From contig OX463785.1 in the NCBI GenBank assembly GCA_949825025.1, positions 21,329,971 through 21,393,970 of the forward strand: 64,000 nucleotides of DNA, read 5' to 3'. The notes beneath the pieces were generated by a model. That model searched no databases, was not told the DNA's origin, and was given only the letters and a program-made list of their open reading frames with translations. Source of the DNA: Siphlonurus alternatus (taxonomy: Eukaryota > Arthropoda > Insecta > Ephemeroptera > Siphlonuridae). Numbering within the stretch: position 1 is the first letter of the stretch; every line of letters begins with the position of its first letter. Of the stretch, positions 23,249-43,300 are shown piece by piece. The translations under genes were made by a program, and so were the position numbers.

Positions 23249-23283
23249 GAGGGAGGGAGGGAGGGAGGAAGAGGGGGGGGGGG
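23249..23283 (+). repeat. G-rich tract with G-quadruplex pattern
   Basis: Repeated GGGA units followed by a run of about eleven G give at least four close G-tracts of three or more. The flanks (GTAGATCCAGG and TTTCCCTC) suggest it belongs to the GGATCCAGG-type dispersed repeat. Confidence 0.7.
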
Positions 23284-23571
23284 AATTTCCCTCAATATAA
23301 GTTAGTCTTTTATAAATTTATCAAATTATTTTATATGGTTCAAAAATTAATATGTTCTAAATGGAAATTATGTTTCTCTGAATTTTCTCCTTTGGCACAT
23401 GAGAGAAAGTACTATAAATTAATTACAGTAATTAGGAAGTATGTATGTACTGTAAAAGTCTCAAAACACAGAAAAAGGAAATTCTTTGACACAATCCAGT
23501 GAGCATTGGAAGGAACTTCTTAGAGCAGTAAGTCTCATATTCTTGAAGAACTCAAAATGAACACACAAGTT

Positions 23572-23825
23572 AGTTTTTTAAGATTTTTTTAGAGACCGGG
23601 AAATATTGCTAAAAAGTTTTGCCAAGGTCAGATTTGAGCCCACGCCCCTTTTAGGTCCTATCCTTTTATTAATACATTGAGGCATCATTGTCTCTGTACT
23701 TTCAATATTTTTTTAAAAATAGTTCATGGACTCTAAAAAATATGAAAAATATCAGAGTAGCATAACTTTGCAGTTTGCACCCTCTATTTCTGCAATAAAA
23801 AAAAAATTGAGGTTGATACTCCATT
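23572..23825. mobile_element. MITE family 1 copy, left end lost
   Basis: Starts inside the left arm (AGAGACCGGGAAATATTGC), keeps the right arm to GAGGTTGATACTCCATT. Centre is the CAGATTTGAGCCCACGCCC variant. Confidence 0.8.
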
Positions 23826-24162
23826 AGATATTTTTATTTTTTATATTCAGTTTTTAAGAAGAATACTGTAATTATGAGGAGTACAGATTTCTGGACAATA
23901 AATATAATAGGAAACATCTCTGAATCTTGCCACAAACAAATTTAACAAAGTTGTTTACATTATTCAATCGCTACTGTATTTACTTTCAGCCCACTTTTAC
24001 ACACACTTTCAAAATTTCTTCCATCACTATTATAAAATTTAAATGCGAAAACATTGTAGATGACTGGTAAAAGTTATGACACATTTACAAAAATATGAGT
24101 TTAATTTGTCATTATTTATTTACAGGGAAAGTTTTAACATCTTGCTTGGATGAGAATTTGTC

Positions 24163-24168
24163 TTTATT
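24163..24168 (-). terminator. Poly(A) signal of the NEMP gene
   Basis: Minus-strand AATAAA about 76 bases after the stop codon. Confidence 0.6.
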
Positions 24169-24243
24169 GGAGATTTAAGTCACTTAAAGGGGAGGGGAGG
24201 TCACTTTTGAGGGGAGGGGAGGTCACTTTTGAGGGGAGGGAGG

Positions 24244-32244
<8,001 letters not shown>

Positions 32245-32604
32245 TTTTAGATTTCTAGTTAGTGCTGCCACCTAGGTAAACTTTGCTGCAACTAAAAAAT
32301 AAAAAAATACAAAAAATAATAGTAAAGCAACATTTTATTGCGCAATACAGGAAAATAAGACCAAAAACTCTCTTTCTGCGCATACCATCAAGCAGCTCAG
32401 AATAACCGAAGACTCTTGTTGTTATCAAACAGCTGTAGATAAAATCTTGAAACATATTTTCTTTTCTAACATTATTTTAATAATTACAGTGTAAATTTTA
32501 ACATAATTATATTTTTTTCTGTTTATAAAATATTTTTGAAATATTTATGTTACCTTTGTTTTAGTTAATATTTTGAAAACGGTTTTAATCAGCATCAAAA
32601 TAGC
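32245..32604. promoter_or_regulatory. Divergent NEMP/MLX intergenic promoter region
   Basis: The 360 bases between the two start codons must hold both 5' UTRs and promoters. No clear TATA box is seen in correct spacing for either gene; the region is not obviously GC-rich either. A shared bidirectional promoter is inferred from geometry only. Confidence 0.6.
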
Positions 32605-35600
32605 ATGTCAGACTCACCCTATGGTGACATTGGCTTTGACCAAGGTAAGAATAAATTACAAATAATACTGTATTTGATAATCATCGTTTAACATTGTAAT
32701 AATATCTTATATTAATAAGGAATTAATATTTCAGCATCTTCTTCCTCGATTCCTACGACGGAAGAGCTAAAAATGGAACCATCAAGTCCGACAGAAAGAT
32801 ATCCTCCGTTCTCCAGATGCAGCAGCACTGGGTCCATTCACACACTTTCATCATCTGCTCATAACACAGGTTGCTATTTCATTCATCAAGATATTATGCA
32901 TAATACCTAGCTGTTTCTGCAAACAATGTCCATAGATTGCTTAACAGTACCGATGAAAAAAAAATTAATTAGCATTTTTATTCCTTGTGTTTACTACCGG
33001 TAACATTTTACTGACGTTATTATTTGAACACTCCTAATGTTGACAAGAACCTAGAGAACTAGTTAGCCAATCAGACTGTTGTTGCTGCTACAATACACCT
33101 AAGTAATGTCAAATACAGTAGCTTGTATTTTCTCCTTTATTTAGCTTATACTGCAACATAATTTAATAATAATCAACAGCAACTACACCAATTTCTATTC
33201 ACCTCCCAACTTCCAATCATAGCACACTCCTCAGCGACACCATCCATTTTCTATGACAATAAATCTAACTTTACCATTGTTACTCAGATGACGAAGACAG
33301 TGACTCGAAAAGTTCGACGGTAGGTCAGAGCTACAAGGAGCGGAGGCGCGAGGCACACACGCAGGCCGAGCAAAAGCGTAGAGATGCCATCAAGAAGGGC
33401 TATGACTCTCTGCAAGATTTGGTGCCAACGTGTCAGCAGCAAGACAGTTCGGGGTACAAGATGAGCAAAGCAACCGTCCTACAGAAGTCAATTGATTACA
33501 TCCAGGTAACGGACGAGTCCAGAGTTATAGAGGCTTCAATTCAAATGGTTAATTTGAAACCAACTCCTATCCCCCATCCTCCCCCATTTAGGGGTCTTCT
33601 GATAATTAATCAAGAACTTATTTTCCTGGAAAAAATTTCTATAATGCCAAAAAAAAAAAAGCAATTTCGAGTTTGTTTTTTACATATGTTTGAATAGGAC
33701 GGTGGACTTGAAGCCTCTATTGGCAGTGATCCTAACACTACTTCAAATACCACAAAGTTAATTTGAACTTACCCTAATGTATACCTCAGTCAGTTTTTTT
33801 GTTGATCATAGACAAAATATTTGAATATATGCAGAGCAGATTCATCAGATGCAATACTGTACTGTACCTTAATTTTTGTTTTCGAGTCTTTTTTTCTTGT
33901 TACTGAACAAATAGAAGTTTGATTGTAACAGAATCATCAATGGAGTACCGACCTTAAAATTTTTTATTGCAGAAATGGATAGAGGGTGAAAAAATATGCT
34001 ACTCTGAATGTTTTTAGATTTTTCTGAGACCGGGAAGTATTTTTAAAAAATTATTGAAGGTGCAGAAAAAGTGCCGCCTCTTGCCGCCTCTCTTAATTAA
34101 AGATAGAACTCAAAAGGGAACGTGGATTCGAACCCCACCTCGGCAAAACTTTTTAGCCATACTTCCCGGTCCCTAAAAAGTCTGAAAAAAAATCAGAGGG
34201 GCATATTTTTGCACCCTCTATCCATTTCTGCAATAAAAAAATTTGAGGTCGGTACTTCATTGCCATACACGTAATGCAATTACATAAAATTAAAGTTCTC
34301 AAAATGCTTGTATGTAGAGCTCAAATTTGAAGAAAATCAATGCCATATAGCATTTATCACCTTTCGATAATTTTGTGTTTTTGGTCTTGTCTGTCTATTT
34401 CAATAAAATAATGCATATCAAAGAATTGGAGTTTATTTCATTGAGCAGTTATCATAACACGGTAATAAAACTTTCACAGTACCTGCTGCAACAGAAGCGC
34501 AAGCAGGAGGATGAACGGAACGCCCTGCGCAAGGAGGTGCTCGCCCTGCGCATCATGCAGACTAACTACGAGCAGATGGTGCGCGCACATCAGAACCAAC
34601 CAGGACAACAGGAGAGCAGGGTGTCTGACGAGACCAAGTTCCAAGTGGTGAGTGTTCATTTTAGAGAGAATTTGTTTAGTAAAGCAGTGACTTGGTAACT
34701 ACTGTTTTGTACCTTTAATATTTTGGAACTTAATATTTTTTAAATACATAATGTTCTAAATACATAAGTATTTAAATAAAACATAGTATACAGTACATTT
34801 TATGTAATTATCAGTTTAGCAAATAGATTTTTGTATTTTAAATTAAATTCCGTGATTAAATGGAGTATCAACCTCATTTTTTTTTTATTGCAGAAATGGA
34901 TAGAGGGTGAAAAGTTATGCTACCCTGATTTTTTTCAGATTTTTTAGAGCCCGGGAACTATTTTTAAAAAATTATTGAAAGTCCTTTTTGTGACGTCACG
35001 CGGCGGCAAGTCCTATCTTTTTCTTAAGAAGCGGCGTCTCGTGACGTCACAAAAAGAACTTTCAATAATTTTTTAAAAATAGTTCCCGGGCTCTAAAAAA
35101 TCTGAAAAAAATCGGAGTATCATAACTTTGCACCCTCTATCCATTTCTGTAATAAAAAAATTGAGGTTGATACTCCATTCTTTAAGAAAAAATAAAAAAA
35201 AATTGTAGATATTTTCTAATTTATATTTTTTAATTTTTTATTAAAATTATTTAATTAAATCTAGAAATTATGAGTTTTGAATTCTCTTTATTACATTTTT
35301 GTTTGATATTAATGTATCACTGACATGAACACAGGATAAATTTTAATAATATTTCAATCTCACTAAACTAGATTCAAATAAGAAATTAAATAAATTAGCA
35401 TGGATACATAGTCTGCAGAAAATTAGTATTAAAGACAGCATTACATTCCTTTATTTTGCAAATTTTATTAAAAAAATCCTCAAAGTTGTCTGACTGGCTA
35501 TAGATACCACCTTGTTCCTCATACTTGTGTTCAGTTCCAGGCAATCATGGACAACTTGTTTGTGACGTTCAACGCAGCCATTTCCACGAGCAACTTCTCC

Positions 35601-36121
35601 GAGCTGTCTGGCTGTGTCTTCAGTTGGTTGGAGGAGAGGTGCAAGCCTCAGGTACGGATCACGGAACCTTAATGACACATTTTAGTTAACACAAGCTGCT
35701 TGGCATTGGGGATATGGAGCCAAGTTACGTGAAACCTGCGGGGGTATAAGTTGAGAAAAAGAAATGGAATTTTTAAAATCACCAGTACAGCTGTAATGTA
35801 AAAAGCTACATCCGTAGTGTTGGTGTCACCTGCTTTCATTCATTCATTCATTCATTCATTCATTCATTCATTCATTCATTCATTCATTCATTCATTCATT
35901 CATTCATTCATTCATTATTTATTTATTTATTTACTGTTTTTATTTTTTTTTTTCTGGGACTCTCTCCCTCTTCCAATTTTATAAAATACATTGTAAAGAC
36001 AATGCTGATTTTTTTTCGTCTTCAGAATTCAGTTTCTCAAAAGTTGTTTTGTTTACAGACGCTGAAGGAGCTGGTGTTGTCCATTCTCCAGCAACTGCGG
36101 CTAGGAGGGTCCAGGAGTTAA
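32605..36121 (+). CDS. MLX: Max-like protein X (bHLH-zipper transcription factor)
   Basis: Exons 32605-32644, 32735-32869, 33288-33505, 34480-34647, 35535-35651 and 36059-36121; phases agree, 246 residues. The basic region RREAHTQAEQKRRDAIKKGY carries the H82-E86-R90 triad that reads CACGTG. The helix-loop-helix ends with KMSKATVLQKSIDYIQ, then a leucine-zipper/coiled coil YLLQQKRKQEDERNALRKEV. The C-terminal half, FQAIMDNLFVTFNAAIS through the final LKELVLSILQQLRLGG part, is the dimerisation and cytoplasmic-retention domain typical of MLX and Mondo proteins. MLX pairs with Mondo/ChREBP or MXD/MNT partners to control metabolic genes. Length fits the vertebrate short isoform. Introns hold three MITE-like elements. 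The fifth exon starts at the first of two possible AGs (TTCCAG kept as coding F-Q) because the family has FQ there. Confidence 0.93.
33529..33719. mobile_element. Foldback element with AGAGGCTTCAA ends, copy 1
   Basis: TAGAGGCTTCAA at the left, TTGAAGCCTCTA at the right (near 33,718). Contains CATTTAGGGGTCTTCTGATAAT, shared in part with 58.1 kb. Starts about 23 bases after an MLX splice donor. Confidence 0.7.
33939..34261. mobile_element. MITE family 1 copy with tRNA-like B-box core
   Basis: AATGGAGTACCGACCTT to AGGTCGGTACTTCATT. The central part contains, on the minus strand, TGCCGAGGTGG and GGTTCGAATCC (34124-34134), a perfect pol III B box. Other copies have degenerate versions of this core. 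In an MLX intron. Confidence 0.85.
34859..35179. mobile_element. MITE family 1, full copy in MLX intron
   Basis: AATGGAGTATCAACCTC to GAGGTTGATACTCCATT, with two TGACGTCAC cores around TCTTTTTCTTAAGAAG. Arms are highly similar to each other, so probably a young copy. Confidence 0.88.
35836..35934. repeat. TTCA/TTTA tetranucleotide microsatellite
   Basis: About twenty TTCA units followed by a few TTTA units in the last MLX intron. Confidence 0.95.
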
Positions 36122-36357
36122 CCTCAGTTGACAGCGGAATTGCAGGAGTGAACCTTTTGTTCAAGGCCAGTGATGATAGATATGTTTTAACATGGGGTGG
36201 TGTGATTTGAAGGCACTAGGAGTTTTTGTAGAAAATTCAGTAGGCAGTAGAATGGAACCAGAAGTCTATTGAACTGGCTACTGAACTTCCTACAACTACT
36301 CTTTCCATTCAAACTAATTGCCTTGTACTAAAATCACTTACTGTTTGTTTTTTTTTA

Positions 36358-36363
36358 AATAAA
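36358..36363 (+). terminator. Likely poly(A) signal of MLX
   Basis: First AATAAA after the stop, about 237 bases downstream. Confidence 0.5.
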
Positions 36364-36656
36364 TTATAATGGATATTGTACTTTGGAAGTAATTTGTTAA
36401 AATTAGTTAATTGAAATATTTTTTTTTTTAAACATGACTGTTTTAATTTGTAAACACATTTTGATCAGCTTTAAATTTAAAATTTTAATTCTGGCTTGAA
36501 TATGAAAACTCATTCCTGTCAATTGCATTTTTTTGGGGACTTAAAATATATATTTTATTGTTAAATGTTACCTTAATTATATTCATATAAAATATCTTCT
36601 AAGATTTTTAATTTTATTAATGAGTCATCATACTACTACAGAATATTTTGATCTTA

Positions 36657-37311
36657 AAGTAGTGTGAGCGAGTTCATTTTTTTTTTAATATTTTATTTTT
36701 TAAAAATAGTTTAAGCTGCCCTCTATTGAGAAATGAAAACCAAAAAATTCCATCTCAAATAGTTTCACCATAAAAAATTTCCAAAGTTGGTGTTTCGGAG
36801 GCCTTTAACGTGCAGCCTTATGGAACATAAAACTGCGTTTTACTCCAACTTTTTCTGAACTATGGTACCATTTAAAAAATACTTACGTAATCTATGATGA
36901 ATTCTTTAATGAATTTTCAAAAAAAAAAAAAATTCACGGGGTCGTTTTCTTGGAAAAAAATCATGAAAATCCTTATGGGAATTAACCCGCAAAAACTTAA
37001 AGATTTTTTTCCGAAAAAACGGCTCTGTAATTTTTTTTTTTTTTTATTTAAAAATTCATTAAAGAATTCATCATAGATTACGTAGGTATTTTTTAAATGG
37101 TAGCATAGTTCAGAAAATGTTGGAGTAAAACGCGGTTTTGTGTTCCATAAGGCTGCACGTCAAAGGCCTCCGAAACACTAACTTTGGGAATTTTTTGTGG
37201 TGAAACTATTTGAGATGAAATTTTTTGGTTTTCATTTCTCAATAGAGGGCAGCTTAAACTATTTTTAGAAAATACAATATTAAAAAAAAATGCAATCGCT
37301 CACTCTACTTT
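36657..37311. mobile_element. 0.65-kb foldback element downstream of MLX
   Basis: Arms of about 280-300 bases. AAAGTAGTGTGAGCGAG is answered by a diverged TCGCTCACTCTACTTT; AAAACTGCGTTTTACTCC by GGAGTAAAACGCGGTTTT; CTACGTAATC-type inner parts by GATTACGTAGG. No coding capacity beyond chance. Probably a large MITE. Confidence 0.85.
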
Positions 37312-39150
37312 ATGGACATATTAATGTTTAAAGTTATAATTACCATTGGAAAATGTTTCAAACGAAATAAGTCTTTTCTCCTTTCCGCTGGTGTGACGTT
37401 CTCACCCATTTTACCCTCCGTTCTCAAATACAAACCTCATGGGAGACGGAGGGAAAAATGACTGTGGCACCCCATTACATGAACAGCAGCAAGTTAAATG
37501 GGCTTTAATATTTGTATGCCATGTTTTAATCGAATAGGAAAAATATTAGTAATATTTAAGATTATTGTAGAAGAATTAAAAATCTTGGAATTTCTATAAA
37601 TATTTTGTAAATGTTTACATGCCATATCTTTTTTTTTTTAATAGTACAAAAAAAATGTAATTGGAAATATATTTTACTATTTTTATTTTTTATTCTATTT
37701 TGTGATTTAATATTGTTTTATTTACTTATATGGGTCAAAGTATGTGTTGTGTAAGTTTAAATACTAAGAAAGTTTGGAATGAATTTTGGAGCTCAATTAC
37801 GGGTTTGATAATAATGTATGTAGTAAAAAAGAGTTGGCTACCTTCTATACTAAAATTTGATCACCAGTGACAGTCACTTTCAAAGATGAGGCAATGAAAT
37901 TTCCCCTCCTTTCTATTATCTGCTTATATGCTGAAGGAAAGGATAAGTGAAACCACATGTATAGATCGACTCAATTAATCAATTAACTGAAAGAACCTTT
38001 AACTATTTTTCTGGTCAAAGTTTTTGGTATAAAAGTTAACCTACTCTAATAGAAAAATAATGCCATTTTGCACTTTAGATGGGCCATTTTGCACCTAGAA
38101 AGACGAGCATCTATAATAGGTTTTTCAATGTTGATATTGTTTATTTGTTTGTGAAAAACTTTACAGCTTTTGGTCTGTCATTAATTGTTATTGTTTCTTG
38201 TTTTTGTTTGTTCATTGTAAAGGAATTTGTAACTATATACAAAATGTGCAGTTATATTATATATGATAAATTTATAGCACATTATAATTTGCATTTTTTT
38301 CTTCTAGCTCAAATTTTAGTGCTATGTAAAAATTTAAGATGCTAAATATATTGCTACTTTTTTCACGTTTTTATTCATTTACAACAGAATAGAGATAGAC
38401 ATGGCTAAACTTTTTGGTCTTGTGGGGACTTTTTAGCAAAGTCAATACAAAATATATGTTTGTATCAGATAGGACCTCTCTAGCTTTTTTATAATATTAA
38501 TCAGGTAAATTCTCAGTCATTTTTATTTTTATAATAATAAACAATTTTTGCACTATAAAAATGTCATATAAATCAAGTCAAGTAAACTGCAGTTAGTTTT
38601 TTTACAACATCAACTCTCCGTAGATAACCCACACCAAGGATAATATTTCCTCCATGACCCATGCACACGTTTGCTGCATGCAGGTATCATTTGAGCAGAT
38701 GAGAGACTGATAATCGCCAGAGAATGTCTGAAATTTTGATTGTTTTGGTTGACTTTCTGCCAACCTCAAGCTGATATGTAAATAAAACAATCAAGTCTTC
38801 TAAGGTATATTTTAATATATACAAGACGTATCCATGCAGCCACCTTGAATATATACAGAGAAACTTTGCTTTCAATAAAACTGAGTATTTTTAAATTAAG
38901 CGCTTTTTTAAACAAAAGTCACCAACTATTTAAAATTACCACACATTTGGTTGTACAAAATAATTTGAAGGTTAAAGTATTTTAACCTAAAATATATTAA
39001 GAAATTGATTTAAATATTTATTTTAAAGCTTTTGATGAAATTAGTTTAATCATTTAAGAAATAATAATGAGAAACGCCAATACACTAAATATCATTTTTA
39101 TTTTTCTTCTATTGGTGTACTGGTTCAAATAAACAGCTGATATTTATTTA
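37312..39150. other. Intergenic region between MLX and NHEJ1
   Basis: AT-rich; no gene or repeat family recognised. A short duplicated GCCATTTTGCAC lies at about 38062-38095. The last part should hold the NHEJ1 promoter and 5' UTR; TTTATTTACAG at 39143-39153 could be a 3' splice site of a noncoding exon. Confidence 0.45.
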
Positions 39151-39166
39151 CAGAAACTTTAAAAAT

Positions 39167-40305
39167 ATGTCTAGCAACGAGAAAAATTGGGTGTTTTTTG
39201 AGTCTGTAAATGCATCAGAACATCCAGAATCTCAAAAAAATTTATGTATTATGTATTTTAAAACCAAGGGCTTCTATAACTTTTACATTACTGATTTAAT
39301 AACGGTTTGGAGAGAAAGAATCAAAGAAAATGAACTGGGGTCTCACGTGAAAGTAAGTTTCGTTATTTTGTTTGCTTTACTCTAAGCTCTAAGATGCCTT
39401 ATATGATATGTATATATTATAAATATAAATATATATTCATCAATAAAATGCCAAGCTAATAAAATGTAATGATACATTCTGCTTAAAAAATAATTTTTCC
39501 AGAGACTTTAGTCTTTCGAAAATCATTTGATTTTTTTTTTTCATTGGCACACTCTAAATATATGCATACTATTACTTCCATTTTACAGAATTTCTCATCG
39601 GATAATGAAGAGGATCTTCTAAAAAAGGTGTTTGAGTTTGTCAAAGACTCAAATGCACGCTTTACATTTGAGGATCACACCCCGTCCGGCAGTGACCCCA
39701 TGGAAATGACAGGTTCAGACGAAACTCCTGCAAAGTACAAGGACCTGGTGTTGACGAAAAAGTTACGTCTCATCAGCCTGATTATCAAACTGCGTCTCAA
39801 GGAAGTTGGGACTGCTGAGGTATGCATATTTAAAAGAGACCATTGCATGTATGTACCATGCATATACAGTATGCATACTGCAGTCTAACAGATCTTAGAT
39901 TACCTGCCCTATCTCTACGGTCTGGTTGAACCTGGTAAGGTGGCTGGTAGACTCTTACAAGCACTAAACCAGCAGTGCTGGTAAGCCGTACCTGTTCTTA
40001 CCAGCCATCATGAAATGCTGATAAGCCGAACCAGGGCATACCAGGCAATACCAGCCACTGTCTGGTATTGCCTGGTATGATTTACCAGAAGATCTTGTAA
40101 CTATATACTAATTTGTTATTATTTTTTAAATATTATTAATTTAACATATTAATTATAATATAATAATATTTTATATTATATTTATAATTTATACATAAAT
40201 TATTTAATTAAATAATTTATTGATATACACTGTAAATATAGATTAATTATACAATTTAATTTTTATACTGTGTGGATCGACTGTTGATGAGAATTTACCA
40301 AAATA

Positions 40306-40345
<40 letters not shown>

Positions 40346-43300
40346 TTTGCACATTAATTATGGAATGAATTGATTTATTTTAATTAATAATTTATTTAAA
40401 AATTAATACAAATTTTCAGTCGTTTTTATTAGTCACTGACACCTGGTGGTGAAAAAGTGAAGCATCATTGCAAAACATATGGAAGTGATTGAAGATGTCA
40501 ACAACCGTGAAAATGACCTGTTTTACTGTTAAATTTGTGTTATAAAGTGACTTTGGAGGTAAAAAAACATCTTAACAGTAATAAATAAATCATACTGCTT
40601 AGGTGTAGGCATTAATGATTTACTTTTGTGCTCACAGAAACCCATAATCAAGGAAAAACCATAAGTCAACTGCAGATCATTGCAGACACAATGCCAGCAG
40701 TTTGTTCTTCTTGCTCTTCATTATTTTCCTTGCATGGTAAGTACATATTTTTATTTTGAATATTTTATGTTTCTCATCATTCAAATTAAAATCAAATATT
40801 TAATAAAAGCATACCTTCATGTTTTTTTTATTTATTTCAAAGATCGAATTGAATGATCAGAATCAAGATTATGCCACAACATTTTGAATCAAAGTTTTAA
40901 TGTTTAATGTACTGTGCCCTGCAGGAATTGGCATACTGTGAGCCACTGAAAGATCCCAGACTACAGTATTATGGATGGAAGAGATGCAAGAAGAGTCCCT
41001 TTAAAAAGTTTCCTTCCATTCCTTAAATTTATTTCTAAATATGATTTCTGTGGCCGCCATTTTACCCGCATATCCCCACCCCGTCCCCACCTCTCAGATG
41101 TCAGCACTGCATAAGTCAAAACAAGTTTTGAGTGTATCATTTAAGTACCAAATAAAAATTTTAAATTTATTTTTTCTGTACTTTTTCGTATATAGAAAAT
41201 TAAAAAATGATTTTTGATACTAAAAAAAACTAGCAAACAGCATATTTTAAGGCAGGAGGAGGGGGAGGGAAATTTTGATCTAAGCTTGCCAGGTAAGACC
41301 TGGTATCCCATACCAGCACACCAGGTAAAATCTTACCAGCCAGGCTATGCAGAGTGACCATTTCTTACCAGCCAGGCTGGTACGGATATAATGTTAAATT
41401 GTACCAGCAGATGGCCAAGTTTGTTACCAGGCACCTTACCAGGTTCAACCAGACCGTAGAGATAGGGTGTAGACTATGACGCCCTAGCTTCGAGACATGT
41501 CTAGCCGTATGTCTGGATGGGATAAAACAAAAGACGATCGCCGCACGCAATCAACTCTACTTGCAAACAACATACATAATGAGGGGAATTCAAAAAGCCT
41601 TATCCGCGAGGTTTAGCCGGCGGATAACTTGTCCACATTCTAGTCTGGATAACCTAAATACTTGGCCGCGTGGACAAATATAGGCCCAGACAAGTTTTTG
41701 GATAAGTTACTTTGGACAAGTCACTTGGCCAAACCTGTTGGACAAATTCTCGTGGCTAAGATAGCTGCGCGGATAAGTATCGCGGACATCTCTCCCACCT
41801 GGATATCTTTTAATTACGCCGCTATCTTGAATTACGTCTTAAATATAGAGGTAATTGGACCTCGATATATGGTGATTTGTTGCTAATTTATTTAGCAATT
41901 GTGTTCAAATTTGATTGAATATCAATTTGTGTAGCTTTTTTGTATACAAAGGCTTGATTTAAAACAATTTAGCACTTATTTTCAATTGTTACTGCCCCTT
42001 TTCTATTTAATCAACAAGGCCCCCCCTCTCTGAAAGGTAGCATATGTTTTGCTGTGCTATATTTTTTAGTAATTAAAACATAAATACAGAATATTTGTGT
42101 TAAATAATTTCATAAGACCTTCCCAAGGACACACTCTATGCCATATAAAAAAATAAGTGAAATATCTATCGTTTAACTACTAATTTTGATGATTTATGAG
42201 AGTCCTTTATGTTCTCTAAGATACAATTTCTGTCACCTTTTCCGAGACTTCATCTGCATATTTATGTTATATTTACACATCTCTCAAATATCATCAAAAT
42301 AAGCAATTCTCTAATGGATATTTAACTTACCTCATAATTATATCATAATGGAATATGATCCTGTAATAATATAAATTAATTAACGCCAATCTTGCGTATT
42401 AATAGGTATAGGTGCAAAATTGGTGAAAAATATGACACTTCTTTATTATGTCAGCCGAAAAAGAGGGATAAGCCGGCAGCTGGATGAGGGGAGCGAGGGG
42501 AGAGAAAAGAAATAAAACAAACGATAATATAATAGGGAGGCGCTAAAATTTGAAATTATAGTCTCCTAAAAACTACACAAATTGACACTCAATCAAATTT
42601 AAACACAATTGCTCAATAAATTAGCAACAAATCACCATATATCGAGGTCAAATTACCTCCATATTTAAGACGAAATCCAAGATGGCGTCCTAATTAAAAA
42701 AATATCCAGGTGGGAGAGATGACCGCGATACTTATCCGCGCGGCTATCTTTGCCACGAGAATTTGTCCAACAGGTTTGGCTAAGTGACTTGTCCAAAGTA
42801 ACTTATTTAAACACATGTCTGAGCCTATACTTGTCCACGCGGCAAAGTATTTAGGTTATCCAGACTAGAATGTGGACAAGTTATCCGCCGGCTAAACCTC
42901 GCGGATAAGTCTTTTTGAATTTCCCTCCTAGGGTCCAATTACAGGACGTCAGGTGTTTTCAGCATGATCGAGCTAAAACTAGAAGTTTTGGTTTTGTCAA
43001 GTTTTGCCGTTTTCACTGTTTTGAAGTTTAAGGCCTCAAAATATGGCTTTTTTGTTTGTTATTGAATTTTCAAAATTCCTTCATATTTGAACTCCTAATG
43101 TCCAATTACATGTCGTCAGGTGTTTTACAGCATGATCGAGCTAAAATTAGAAGTTTTGGTTTTGTCAAGTTTTGCCGATTTCACCGTTTTGAAGTTTGAG
43201 GCCTCAAAATCCGGCTTTTTTGTTTATGATTCAATCTTCAAAATTACTTCATATTTGAACTCCTAGGGTCCAATTACATGGCGTCAGGTGTTTTCAGCAT

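Larger units (their letters stand above)
20437..24160. other. Intergenic region between lipocalin D and NEMP
   Basis: No gene recognised. It holds a TA microsatellite (about 20725-20820), two MITE family 1 copies (listed separately) and a purine-rich GGGA/G-run tract at about 23249-23283. The last base pairs run into the 3' UTR of the minus-strand NEMP gene. Confidence 0.55.

Noticed and set aside
32245..32271. Upstream start for NEMP nine codons earlier
   Set aside because: The codon there is GTG, not ATG; the ATG at 32244 has a better context and begins the signal peptide.
34110..34150. Functional tRNA gene
   Set aside because: A B box is present but no A box or cloverleaf with acceptor pairing could be drawn by eye; it lies inside a MITE.
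36894..37076. 60-residue Lys/Phe-rich frame
   Set aside because: Lies over the loop of the 0.65-kb foldback and consists of A/T homopolymer codons.
41662..41886. 74-residue open frame in the 1.35-kb foldback
   Set aside because: It runs along one arm of the inverted repeat, has no family resemblance, and no transposase motifs.
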